Shown: piece after piece, positions 1-6,362 of the stretch
Layout of the letters: each line of letters opens with the position of its first letter
How positions within the stretch are numbered: the first letter of the stretch is position 1
The notes under the pieces: generated by a model
The model's database searches: none
What the model saw: the letters and a program-made list of their open reading frames with translations, nothing else
Told to the model about the DNA's origin: nothing
Made by a program: the position numbers and the translations under genes
DNA from: Tannerella sp.
GTDB lineage: Bacteria > Bacteroidota > Bacteroidia > Bacteroidales > Tannerellaceae
Length of the DNA stretch: 9,880 bases
Assembly: GCA_031283915.1 (NCBI GenBank)
Contig: JAITAY010000313.1
Span: 1 to 9,880 of the forward strand
Reading direction: 5' to 3'

Positions 1-156
1 ATTAAAACCGCTATGAAAGAAGATTCCGAAGGTGACCTGAAAGGGATCCTGGGGTATACGGAAGAGGATGTGGTATCGTCCGATTTCATTGGTGACGCCC
101 GCACTTCCATCTTCGACGCACAAGCGGGTATCGCCCTGACGGATAAATTCAGTTGA
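1..156 (+). CDS. gap: Glyceraldehyde-3-phosphate dehydrogenase, 3' end only, apparently C-terminally truncated
   Basis: The first 51 codons in frame 1 read as the C-terminal part of glycolytic GAPDH, which converts glyceraldehyde 3-phosphate, NAD and phosphate to 1,3-bisphosphoglycerate in the cytoplasm. Diagnostic stretches are EGDLKGILGYTEEDVVSSDF and ARTSIFDAQAGIALTDKF, which match the substrate-binding catalytic domain of GapA-type enzymes. The gene starts outside the window. What is odd is the end. Family members continue after ALxDxF with a V-S-W-Y-D-N-E-x-G-Y-S segment and a final helix, about 25 residues in all. Here the frame gives DKFS and a stop at 154-156, and no other frame in the next 100 bases encodes the missing motif. 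The lost segment contains the conserved Asn that contacts the NAD nicotinamide, so this copy may be inactive. Identity of the family is secure; loss of function is inference. Confidence 0.85.
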   Translation: MKTAMKEDSEGDLKGILGYTEEDVVSSDFIGDARTSIFDAQAGIALTDKFS

Positions 157-208
157 ATAAGCATACCTTGCATTACTGAGGGGGTTTGCAAAGATGCTTA
201 TTCTTTTT
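156..208 (+). terminator. Rho-independent terminator after truncated gap
   Basis: AATAAGCAT at 156-164 pairs perfectly with ATGCTTATT at 194-202, and an inner stem TTGCA (168-172) pairs with TGCAA (187-191). The outer stem is followed by CTTTTTCT. The left arm begins on the last base of the gap stop codon, so the hairpin is unusually close to the coding end, which fits a gene whose 3' part was lost or replaced. Confidence 0.75.
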
Positions 209-211
209 CTA

Positions 212-245
212 TTGCACAAAACTATACCGAGTAAAGTATAATACC
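212..245 (+). repeat. Interspersed palindromic repeat, copy 1
   Basis: This copy starts TTGCACAAAACTATACCG and ends GTATAATACC. The 17 bases at 213-229 are identical to the reverse complement of 9656-9672, and GTATAAT at 236-242 is also shared. The arms TATAC (223-227) and GTATA (236-240) flank an 8-base centre, CGAGTAAA, that differs from the GC-rich centre of the other copies. It lies between the gap terminator and the rplS terminator. Function is unknown. Confidence 0.7.
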
Positions 246-393
246 TGTTCTTTATACTCTTTCGAGTAAAATCTTCTCTCCCGTATTACTGTAACTTTAC
301 TGTTTTTTTATTGTTTGTATTTTGTAATGCTATTTCAGAACAACACAACGAACGAAAAGGAGAAGAACCCGTAGGGATTCAAACAGGGGTAGG

Positions 394-434
394 AAAAAAA
401 GATAATCGGATCATTACGATCCGGCTATCTTTTT
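394..434 (-). terminator. Terminator of rplS, probably bidirectional
   Basis: GATAATCGGATC (401-412) and GATCCGGCTATC (418-429) form a long near-perfect stem with a five-base loop, ATTAC. On the minus strand the stem is followed by a run of seven Ts (400-394), about 20 bases past the rplS stop codon. On the plus strand the stem is followed by TTTTTC, so it could also stop transcripts coming from gap. Confidence 0.85.
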
Positions 435-451
435 CTTCAGGCTTGTCTTTT

Positions 452-799
452 TTAAAGTCTTTTTTCCCGGATACGAGCTTTCTTACCGGTCAATTTACGC
501 AGGTAATAAAGTTTGGCTCTGCGAACTTTGCCGACCTTGTTCACTACAATACTTTCGATGAACGGGGAGTCAAGAGGGAAAATCCTTTCTACGCCGATGT
601 TTTCAGACATCTTGCGAACCGTGAAACGTTTCTTTTCACCATGCCCCGAAATGCGGATGACGGCGCCCCGGTACTGTTGAATACGTTCCTTGTTTCCCTC
701 GGTGATGCGGTACGAAACGGTCACCGTATCACCGCTCTTGAATGCAGGATACTCCTTTTTAACGGCAAATGCCTCCTCTGCAATTTTAATTAAATCCAT
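452..799 (-). CDS. rplS: 50S ribosomal protein L19
   Basis: This encodes bacterial ribosomal protein L19, 115 residues, the usual length for the family. L19 is a large-subunit protein at the interface with the 30S subunit. The sequence shows the family core: FKSGDTVTVSYRITEGNKER (20-39) followed by IQQYRGAVI, then a central GVERIFPLDSPFIESI (69-84), and the highly conserved basic tail GKVRRAKLYYLRKLTGKKAR (90-109). The ATG at 797-799 gives the standard N-terminus. Bases upstream are AT-rich with no Shine-Dalgarno sequence, as expected in Bacteroidetes. The gene stands alone between its own promoter (895-926) and its terminator (394-434), with a leader of roughly 90 bases. It converges on gap and diverges from the GH3 fusion gene. 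Nothing in the protein is unusual. Confidence 0.98.
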   Translation of the reverse strand: MDLIKIAEEAFAVKKEYPAFKSGDTVTVSYRITEGNKERIQQYRGAVIRISGHGEKKRFTVRKMSENIGVERIFPLDSPFIESIVVNKVGKVRRAKLYYLRKLTGKKARIREKRL

Positions 800-819
800 T
801 GTTTGATAGCTTTTTAATT

Positions 820-942
820 ATTATACCCTATTGAATGTTGAAACGCAATATGCCCGGATCACACACTTTCCGGCAGAGATTACGTAAAGCGGTGCAAAAG
901 TAGAGAATATTTCTCTGACAGCCAAAATAGATAGGGTATAAT
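820..942. repeat. 12-bp perfect inverted repeat flanking the rplS promoter and leader
   Basis: ATTATACCCTAT (820-831) is the exact reverse complement of ATAGGGTATAAT (931-942), with 99 bases between. One arm lies in the rplS leader about 21 bases before the start codon; the other lies just upstream of the -33 element. It could be paired regulator sites, a recombination substrate or coincidence. Confidence 0.55.
895..926 (-). promoter_or_regulatory. rplS promoter of Bacteroidetes type
   Basis: Read on the minus strand, TTTG (926-923) is followed after 20 bases by TACTTTTG (902-895). This is an exact match to the primary sigma factor pattern of Bacteroidetes (TTTG, 19-21 bases, TAnnTTTG). Transcription would begin near 888-890, giving an rplS leader of about 90 bases. 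Confidence 0.8.
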
Positions 943-1011
943 TTCTCCGGCTCAATTCAAAAAATATACTAAAAGACCAAATGAATGAAATGAATTTCAG
1001 CAAATATGGCG

Positions 1012-1019
1012 TATATTTG
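1012..1019 (+). promoter_or_regulatory. Probable -7 promoter element of the GH3/beta-lactamase gene
   Basis: TATATTTG matches the TAnnTTTG -7 element; no good -33 TTTG is seen 19-21 bases upstream. It ends 20 bases before the ATG at 1039, nearly the same spacing as the matching element ahead of plsC. If used, transcription starts near 1025, which rules out the upstream ATG at 1006 as the translation start. Confidence 0.5.
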
Positions 1020-1038
1020 TCGTGTTTTGACTAAAAAG

Positions 1039-4029
1039 ATGAAGAAGATTCTCTATCCGGTTTTACTGTTTTTCGCATTTTATTTCCGTGTGTTCGCGCA
1101 AACGGAACCAACCTTGCATGTAGGAATCAATCAGGTTGAAATGAATCACTGGGTTGATTCCGTATTCGATACGATGAGTGAAGAGGAGCGTGTCGGGCAA
1201 CTGTTTATGATGATTGCCTGGCCGAAATCAGACACGAAGCATGTGCAGATGCTGGAAGGATACATCCAAAAGACAAAAATTGGCGGCGTACTTTTCCAAA
1301 AGGGTGATCCCCTGACGCAGGCAGACGTGACAAACCGACTTCAGAAAGTTTCGCGTATACCACTGTTCATCGCCCTGGACGGCGAATGGGGCTTGTCGAT
1401 GCGCCTGAGCGAAACGACCCGCTTTCCTAAAAACATGATGCTTGGGGCTGTAGAAGACCTCCGGCTGATTGAGGCATATGCGCAGGAAGTAGGCCGCCAA
1501 TGTAACGAGATGGGGATTCATATCAATTTTGCTCCGGTGATTGACGTGAACAGCAATGTGCACAATCCGGTCATCGGGCTGCGCTCGTTCGGGGAAAAAG
1601 CGGAAGATGTGGCGGAAAGGGGCATGGCATACGCCCGCGGACTGGAAAGCGCCGGCGTGCTTTCTGTGGCTAAACATTTTCCGGGACACGGGGATACTTC
1701 GGAAGATTCGCACCATACGTTGCCGAGCGTGCTTCGTCCGGCGGAAGTGCTGGACAGTATTGAATTGCTGCCGTTCAAGAAGTATATTGATGCTGGGTTT
1801 GCCGGCGTCATGACTACGCATTTGTACGTGCCTGCCCTGGACAGTACGGAGAACCTGGCGGTCTCCATGTCTGCCAGAGTGGTAACGGATCTTCTGCAGA
1901 AAAAGATGGGTTTTGGTGGATTATGTATCACCGATGCGATGGAAATGAAAGGCGCAGTAAGCAATCGTTCCGAAGAAAGCCGGTCGGTACAGGCTCTGTT
2001 GGCGGGAAATGACATCGTGTTGGCGCCCGGGGCGCCTGAAAAAGAACTGGAAGCCGTCAGAAAAGCCATTCAAGACCGGGTCTTGACACGGGAAAGCATT
2101 TACGCCAAGTGCAGGAAAATATTGCAATACAAATACATCACCGGCTTAAACCGTTATCGTCCAATCGAATTAAAGGGGCTGTACGGAAGACTGAACACTT
2201 CCTACGCTGCCTGGCTGGCGGCCAAACTGAATGCGGAAGCCATTACCGTGTTGAAAAACGACGACGGTTTCCTTCCCCTGAAACAACTGGACAAACGGAA
2301 AATAGCCCTGCTTTCCGTCGGCGACGCTCCCGGAGACAAATTTCCGGAAATGCTGAACAGTTACAAACCGCTCGTATCCTACCGGATCACGAAGGAAACA
2401 AAGGAGGCGGATATCCGAAAAATCGCCGGAGAACTGGAGGCATACGATGTGCTTGTCTGCGGAATATATCCCGGCCGGATAAGGATGCCGCAGGCAATCA
2501 GGCGATCGATGGAAAAGAAGCAAACGGTCTGCGTTTTTTTCACCCTGCCCTACTTTTGCATGGAATACAGGGATTTGCTTGATGTAGCCGGAGGAGTAGT
2601 GATGGCGTACGAAAACACGCGCGACGCACAAAGCTACGCCGCACAGGTTGTTTTCGGGGGAATCCCGGCCAGGGGGAAACTGCCGGTCACGGTTCCCGGA
2701 CTGTTTTCGGCCGGCGACGGAATCGCAACGCAAAAGACACGTTTAGGCTCCCATCAGCCGGAAGAAGTCGGACTGGACGCCGCCAGGCTCGACTCCATCG
2801 ACCTGATTGTCAAGGAAGGTCTGACAGAGGAAGCCTTTCCGGGGTGTCAGGTACTGGTAGCCCGGAAAGGGATGATTGTCTATCACAAGTCATTCGGTTA
2901 TGTTGACTTTCAGCAGATACAGCGGGTGATGCCGGCGTCCGTCTACGATCTGGCATCGGTATCTAAAGCAGCGGGAACTTTGCTGGCCGTCATGAAGGGC
3001 TATGACAGGAAACTGTTTACGCTGGACGCACCGATTTCCCTCTATCTTCCGGCGCTGCAACATTCAAACAAAAGCGATCTGCGGATAGAAGAACTCCTGT
3101 ATCATCAGTCGGGACTACCCTCTATCATTGGTTTCTACAGGGATGCGATTGACGGGAACAGTTTCACGGGGAAGCTGTTCAACCGGACCAAGACGCCGGT
3201 TTACTCGGTGAGGTACGAATCGCAATTGTATGCGCGGACGGATTTCAGCTTTCTGCCGAACGTGGTTTCCAGGGTTCGGAAAGAGGGCTTCACCACGGAG
3301 GTAGCTGCGGATTTTTACCTGACCGACTCGTTCCCCGCAATAATTATGACTGATATTCGTAACGCCAAACTGAAACCCCGCGGAACGTATGCCTACAGTT
3401 GCGTGAATTTCATCCTGCTGAAAATGATGGTGGAGCGTCAGACGCGCCAGCCCATGGACACGTTTCTGGATACGCAATTTTTCAGGCGGCTGGGAGCTGC
3501 GAGTACGACTTACAACCCGTTGAAAAAGATGGATGTCTCGCAGATTGTGCCGACGGAAGACGACCGGTTTCTCCGCAGCCAGCTACTGCGCGGCTACGTC
3601 CATGACGAAGAGGCGGCCTTTCAGGGAGGCGTCTCCGGAAACGCCGGCCTGTTTTCCAATGCCAATGATTTGGCCAAAGTCCTGCAACTTTACCTGAATG
3701 CCGGGACGTATGGCGGAGAAAGGTATCTGTCGGAAGCGACCTGCCGGCTGTTTACGGAAAGTAAAAGCCCGACCTGCCGCCGCGGACTGGGTTTCGACAA
3801 GCCGGAAGCCGATACGCTGAAAGCTTCTCCCTGCAGCAGGCTGGTGCCATCTTCCGTCTACGGACACAACGGCTTCACGGGGACGTGTTTTTGGGTTGAT
3901 CCCGACAATCAACTGATATACATTTTCCTGAGTAACCGAATCCACCCGTCGCGGGTGAATAACAAACTCTCTTCCCTGAAGATTCGCGAACGCATACAGG
4001 ATATTCTCTATCGGGCAATCATGCCTTGA
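1039..4029 (+). CDS. Secreted GH3 beta-N-acetylglucosaminidase (NagZ-like) fused to a class C beta-lactamase/PBP-like domain
   Basis: A 996-residue exported protein (an ATG at 1006 would give 1007). The start at 1039 puts a classic signal peptide, MKKILYPVLLFFAFYFRVFA, at the very N-terminus with cleavage before Gln. There is no lipobox Cys, so the product is probably periplasmic. Residue numbers below use the 1039 start. The GH3 catalytic domain spans about 35-370. It carries the NagZ signature KHFPGHGDTSEDSHHTLP (212-229), whose Asp-His pair acts as acid/base, and the nucleophile Asp299 in ITDAMEM. A GH3 C-terminal-like domain spans about 395-560 (AITVLKNDDGFLPLK; PARGKLPVTVPG). A beta-lactamase/transpeptidase-like domain fills about 575-980, with SVSK (640-643), Tyr786 in YSC where YxN or YSD is usual, and HNG (943-945) in the KTG position. 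The likely substrates are peptidoglycan fragments: the GH3 half removes GlcNAc, and the serine-hydrolase half may cleave a peptide or ester bond. The fusion is known in Bacteroidetes; the second activity is inference. Confidence 0.9.
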   Translation: MKKILYPVLLFFAFYFRVFAQTEPTLHVGINQVEMNHWVDSVFDTMSEEERVGQLFMMIAWPKSDTKHVQMLEGYIQKTKIGGVLFQKGDPLTQADVTNRLQKVSRIPLFIALDGEWGLSMRLSETTRFPKNMMLGAVEDLRLIEAYAQEVGRQCNEMGIHINFAPVIDVNSNVHNPVIGLRSFGEKAEDVAERGMAYARGLESAGVLSVAKHFPGHGDTSEDSHHTLPSVLRPAEVLDSIELLPFKKYIDAGFAGVMTTHLYVPALDSTENLAVSMSARVVTDLLQKKMGFGGLCITDAMEMKGAVSNRSEESRSVQALLAGNDIVLAPGAPEKELEAVRKAIQDRVLTRESIYAKCRKILQYKYITGLNRYRPIELKGLYGRLNTSYAAWLAAKLNAEAITVLKNDDGFLPLKQLDKRKIALLSVGDAPGDKFPEMLNSYKPLVSYRITKETKEADIRKIAGELEAYDVLVCGIYPGRIRMPQAIRRSMEKKQTVCVFFTLPYFCMEYRDLLDVAGGVVMAYENTRDAQSYAAQVVFGGIPARGKLPVTVPGLFSAGDGIATQKTRLGSHQPEEVGLDAARLDSIDLIVKEGLTEEAFPGCQVLVARKGMIVYHKSFGYVDFQQIQRVMPASVYDLASVSKAAGTLLAVMKGYDRKLFTLDAPISLYLPALQHSNKSDLRIEELLYHQSGLPSIIGFYRDAIDGNSFTGKLFNRTKTPVYSVRYESQLYARTDFSFLPNVVSRVRKEGFTTEVAADFYLTDSFPAIIMTDIRNAKLKPRGTYAYSCVNFILLKMMVERQTRQPMDTFLDTQFFRRLGAASTTYNPLKKMDVSQIVPTEDDRFLRSQLLRGYVHDEEAAFQGGVSGNAGLFSNANDLAKVLQLYLNAGTYGGERYLSEATCRLFTESKSPTCRRGLGFDKPEADTLKASPCSRLVPSSVYGHNGFTGTCFWVDPDNQLIYIFLSNRIHPSRVNNKLSSLKIRERIQDILYRAIMP

Positions 4030-4181
4030 GAGCAACCGGCATCCCGTCGGCATATACACAAAAATATCCGGAGAAGAAGCAAGTCCCTCCCCAGTATTTG
4101 TCTTTCATATCTCCGTCGATTCTGTTTTCAGACAGACAGTCTCAAAAAATGAATTTACTGCCTGCACATGGCACGCGGCGA

Positions 4182-4201
4182 AACGGGAATAAGTTCCCGT
4201 T
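4182..4201. terminator. Perfect 8-bp hairpin between convergent genes
   Basis: AACGGGAA (4182-4189) and TTCCCGTT (4194-4201) form a perfect stem with loop TAAG. It lies between the convergent ends of the GH3 fusion gene (4029) and the small membrane protein gene (4224). Only short pyrimidine-rich sequence follows on the plus strand and three Ts on the minus strand, so termination activity is plausible but not strong. The rest of 4030-4223 shows no gene. Confidence 0.5.
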
Positions 4202-4223
4202 CCTCTCCACCCGTCGCCTCGCC

Positions 4224-4397
4224 TTACGATTCCAGTATCTTGTTCAGCACGATGTGCCCCAGATAACCGACAATAATTAAAGACAATCCTATCGCCAGAT
4301 CCGTATTCGTTATTCTACTGCTAATAGCCGGTATGGCAAGCACTCCTACACCGACAAGCTGAACAAATACACCTGCATACTTTAATATTGTACTCAT
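4224..4397 (-). CDS. Small two-helix membrane protein, 57 residues
   Basis: An ATG at 4395-4397 opens a 57-codon frame on the minus strand that ends with TAA at 4224-4226. The protein begins MSTILKYAGVFVQLVGVGVL. Hydrophobic segments at about 6-25 and 34-50 look like two transmembrane helices joined by a short polar turn, SSRITNTD (26-33), and the tail is LNKILES. The conserved look of the helix-turn-helix layout (GVxVQLxGVxxLAIP; IGLSLIIVGYLGH) argues for a real protein, and I recall similar uncharacterised small proteins in Bacteroidetes, but I cannot name a family or function. It is monocistronic, convergent with the GH3 fusion gene and divergent from plsC across 136 bases. The overlapping plus-strand frame at 4026-4280 is a much poorer protein. 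Confidence 0.75.
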   Translation of the reverse strand: MSTILKYAGVFVQLVGVGVLAIPAISSRITNTDLAIGLSLIIVGYLGHIVLNKILES

Positions 4398-4457
4398 AGT
4401 TAAATAGTTTTTATTAGTTTAAATTCTGCACGCAAATAACGCAATAATAACTTGACT

Positions 4458-4474
4458 GGAGAAATATTTTCTCC
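4458..4474. promoter_or_regulatory. Perfect palindrome in the divergent region upstream of plsC
   Basis: GGAGAAA, TAT, TTTCTCC: a 7-bp perfect dyad with a three-base centre, followed by seven As. It lies 60 bases upstream of the small membrane protein gene and 60 bases upstream of plsC, almost at the midpoint of the divergent region. It is not placed to terminate either gene, so an operator is the simplest reading. The regulator is unknown. Confidence 0.4.
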
Positions 4475-4505
4475 AAAAAAAGATGAAAGGCTCGTATTTT
4501 GCCCT

Positions 4506-4513
4506 TATCTTTG
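4506..4513 (+). promoter_or_regulatory. Probable -7 promoter element of plsC
   Basis: TATCTTTG matches TAnnTTTG exactly and ends 21 bases before the plsC ATG. A -33 TTTG is not evident at the expected distance. Use of this element would give a leader of about 14 bases. Confidence 0.5.
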
Positions 4514-4533
4514 TCCGCTGAAAAGAAAATGAC

Positions 4534-5313
4534 ATGAAGCGATTCTTTTATTTAATGTATTTCTGGCTGATCGTAATGCCGGTATTTTTCGTGTCCACCA
4601 TCCTGACGGCATTGATCGTAATGGCCGGCTGCCTGCTGGGGGGCGAGAAATTTTTCTCCTTCTATCCTGGCATGATCTGGTCGAGGCTCACCTGCCTGAT
4701 CACCCTGTGTCCCGTAAAAGTGTATGGAAGAGAACACCTGAAGCCTGAACAGTCGTATATATTCGTGGCCAATCATCAGAGCGCCTTTGATATTTTCCTG
4801 ATATACGGACACATCGGATACCCCATCAAATGGATGATGAAAGCCGGGCTGTCCAAAATCCCGCTGGTAGGGACGGCTTGCCGTGCGGCAGGTTTCATTT
4901 TTGTTGATCAATCGTCGCCGCGTGCCGCGCTCCGCAGCATCGCCGAAGCTGAACACCAACTTAAAAACGGCGCATCGTTAGTCGTTTTTCCCGAAGGTTC
5001 GCGTACCGCTACCGGCCAAATGTCACGGTTTCACAAAGGCGCCTTCCGGATGGCGCTGGAGCAGCGACTGCCCATAGCGCCCATCACGCTCAACGGACCT
5101 TTTCATGTGTTGCCGATCGGTTCGCTCAATGCACATCCCCACCGCATAGAAATGGTCATTCACCCGCCCGTCCCGGTCGATGAACAGACCCTTGCCGAAT
5201 ATGGCAGTTTACAGGCGCTGACTAACCACACGCGGGACATCATTGCCTCGGCGCTGTGGGGAGAGTTCGGGGTACCCCAAAAATGTGATCAACTGCTCCA
5301 TGCCTCCATCTAA
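4534..5313 (+). CDS. plsC: 1-acyl-sn-glycerol-3-phosphate acyltransferase
   Basis: This 259-residue protein belongs to the PlsC/LPLAT family, which transfers an acyl group to lysophosphatidic acid to make phosphatidic acid at the inner membrane. The N-terminus has one or two hydrophobic segments (about 5-38) that anchor it. Block I of the family is NHQSAFD (80-86), with the catalytic His81 and Asp86. Block II is GFIFVDQ (120-126), where the usual last residue is Arg. Block III is FPEGSR (152-157), which binds the glycerol phosphate, and block IV is LPIAPITLNG (179-188). Length is typical for bacterial PlsC. The ATG at 4534 is chosen because it directly precedes the hydrophobic N-terminus and sits at the right distance from the -7 element. 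It is monocistronic, followed by the mobile-element debris. A related lysophospholipid or ornithine-lipid acyltransferase role cannot be excluded. Confidence 0.92.
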   Translation: MKRFFYLMYFWLIVMPVFFVSTILTALIVMAGCLLGGEKFFSFYPGMIWSRLTCLITLCPVKVYGREHLKPEQSYIFVANHQSAFDIFLIYGHIGYPIKWMMKAGLSKIPLVGTACRAAGFIFVDQSSPRAALRSIAEAEHQLKNGASLVVFPEGSRTATGQMSRFHKGAFRMALEQRLPIAPITLNGPFHVLPIGSLNAHPHRIEMVIHPPVPVDEQTLAEYGSLQALTNHTRDIIASALWGEFGVPQKCDQLLHASI

Positions 5314-5337
5314 AACTCCCATAATCAATTACTATTC

Positions 5338-5370
5338 ACCGATTAATTCAAAAAAAAGTCGGTTTTATCT
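5338..5370 (+). terminator. Possible weak terminator of plsC
   Basis: ACCGA (5338-5342) can pair with TCGGT (5359-5363), followed by TTTATCTT. The stem is short and the loop is 16 bases, so this is a weak call. No better hairpin is seen between the plsC stop and the transposase remnant. Confidence 0.25.
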
Positions 5371-5428
5371 TGTTAAATCGTTTATTGCTATTTCTTCAAG
5401 TTTTCACTTCAAAAACCTGCTCCCCCCC

Positions 5429-5814
5429 TTAAAAAAGAGACATCTGAAATGCCGGCATCCCGTTTTTACTCAACGTCCGTTTGATACAAACACGTCGGCC
5501 TTCGATTACTGCCCATATCATATCCAAATGACTTATCAGATGTATTCTCATACTGCGACTTTCGAAAATGCCATTTTCGTTTTTGCGAGTCGACAAAGGA
5601 GATTGAGTAACAAATGCGCTGTCGCTCTTACCTGTGTCGGCTTTCGTTCTATGCCTGTCAACTCCCGGATGCTTGTTATGGCCTGTGCTATACTGCATAC
5701 CGGATGCTTATTGAAATCTTCTATAATCGTAGTTTTATGGACTTCCATTTGACTGCCCTTGCGATGATATTTGTGGACATAAAGACCTTCTATCCCTTTT
5801 TCGGTGGTGTCCAT
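5429..5814 (-). pseudogene. Decayed IS630-family transposase fragment
   Basis: Two overlapping minus-strand frames together resemble parts of one IS630-type DDE transposase. In the frame 5814-5548, the stretch HKTTIIEDFNKHPVCSIAQA followed by ITSIRELTGIERKPTQVR is typical of the second helix-turn-helix region (E-x-F-x-x-H/N-P, then R-x-x-x-L-T-G-x-x-R-x-P-T-Q-V). After it comes a short run similar to the part before the first catalytic Asp (LLNLLCRLAKTKMAF), so about 30-40 family residues seem deleted. In the second frame, HLISHLDMIWAV and VCIKRT (about 5540-5475) resemble the segment after that Asp (HFVxGxFLGxIWxxxRxFIK). The frame changes between about 5570 and 5545. The DDE triad is not intact and the N-terminal DNA-binding domain is missing, since a stop lies in frame two codons before the ATG. 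No activity is expected. Family assignment rests on motif recognition. Confidence 0.65.
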
Positions 5815-5931
5815 ATTCTATTGATACAAAAACATAGTGTGTTGAATATTATTAATTTGTAATCTTTGGGGATAGTTTATATATCTATGATTGTCTGTCG
5901 ATTACAATTTATATCAATCAAATATGGACAC
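5807..5931. repeat. 125-bp inverted-repeat unit, MITE-like
   Basis: GTGTCCATATTCTATTGATA (5807-5826) and TATCAATCAAATATGGACAC (5912-5931) are reverse complements at 18 of 20 positions. Inside, GTAATC (5862-5867) and GATTAC (5900-5905) with flanking A/T bases form a second dyad that abuts the right arm. The unit sits between the two transposase remnants and overlaps the ends of both frames. No target-site duplication is visible. It may be a miniature element, an old IS end junction or a structured RNA. Confidence 0.55.
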
Positions 5932-6294
5932 TATCAAAATCCCTGTATCGCCAAAATGATTTTTTTTCCCTTTTTTGCCCGATGTGATCAACCCTGCTTT
6001 GTTCCCGAATTCGTATGGTTTGTGCGGCTTCCCTTTCGTTATACACTGTGTATGAGGTTTGTGAAAACTGCAAACTTTGTTTTTGCCGGTCTTTTGCTGA
6101 TTGACCGCTCGCCTGTAAAGCGACATCTTTTCTTTGTAAACCGACTTTTGGGCTTCCGTCATCTGCATCGGTCGGGAAGGTCGTAAAATTGCCCTGGTGC
6201 GAAACAGTTCGCGATGGTCATCCTGGGGCAATTTTCCTGTCATCTTTTTCCGGTTTTCTGCTGCAAAGTCACAAAAAACGGTTGATTTTACCAA
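5914..6294 (-). pseudogene. Decayed IS5-family transposase fragment
   Basis: The minus-strand frame contains KVCSFHKPHTQCITKGKPHK followed by PYEFGNKAGLITSGKK (about residues 73-108), very close to the K-x-x-S-x-H-x-P-x-x-x-C-I-x-K-G-K-x-H-K-x-Y-E-F-G-x-K block of IS5-family DDE transposases. The preceding residues (about 45-72, MTEAQKSVYKEKMSLYRRAV and on) look like the helical part before that block. The match is lost just after GKKGKK, where the frame runs through the inverted-repeat unit and stops at 5914. The N-terminal half and the last catalytic part are missing, and the frame has no ATG at its start (TTG at 6294). This is a dead internal fragment, probably cut by a later insertion or deletion near 5930-5950. 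Confidence 0.7.
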
Positions 6295-6362
6295 ACTTTT
6301 TTTTGCTTATTTTATTGATGTCCAGTAGAATAATTTATTTATAAGGATTGACTATCTACCTG

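Noticed and set aside
234..270. AGTATAA/TTATACT hairpin next to repeat copy 1
   Set aside because: The stem is only seven A/T-rich pairs with mismatches beyond, and no T-run follows; too weak to call.
311..793. 160-codon plus-strand ORF overlapping rplS
   Set aside because: It is the antisense shadow of rplS, which is a certain match to L19, and its protein has no family-like features.
1228..4059. Several ORFs of 68-197 codons on both strands inside the GH3 fusion gene
   Set aside because: All overlap a well-supported 996-residue gene with clear domains and show no independent motifs.
4026..4280. 84-codon plus-strand ORF after the GH3 fusion gene
   Set aside because: The composition is not protein-like, and the opposite strand holds a better small membrane protein gene.
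5243..6186. Plus-strand ORFs in the decay zone (5243-5752, 5614-5862, 5866-6186)
   Set aside because: Their minus-strand complements carry transposase motifs; these are antisense shadows in AT-rich decayed DNA.
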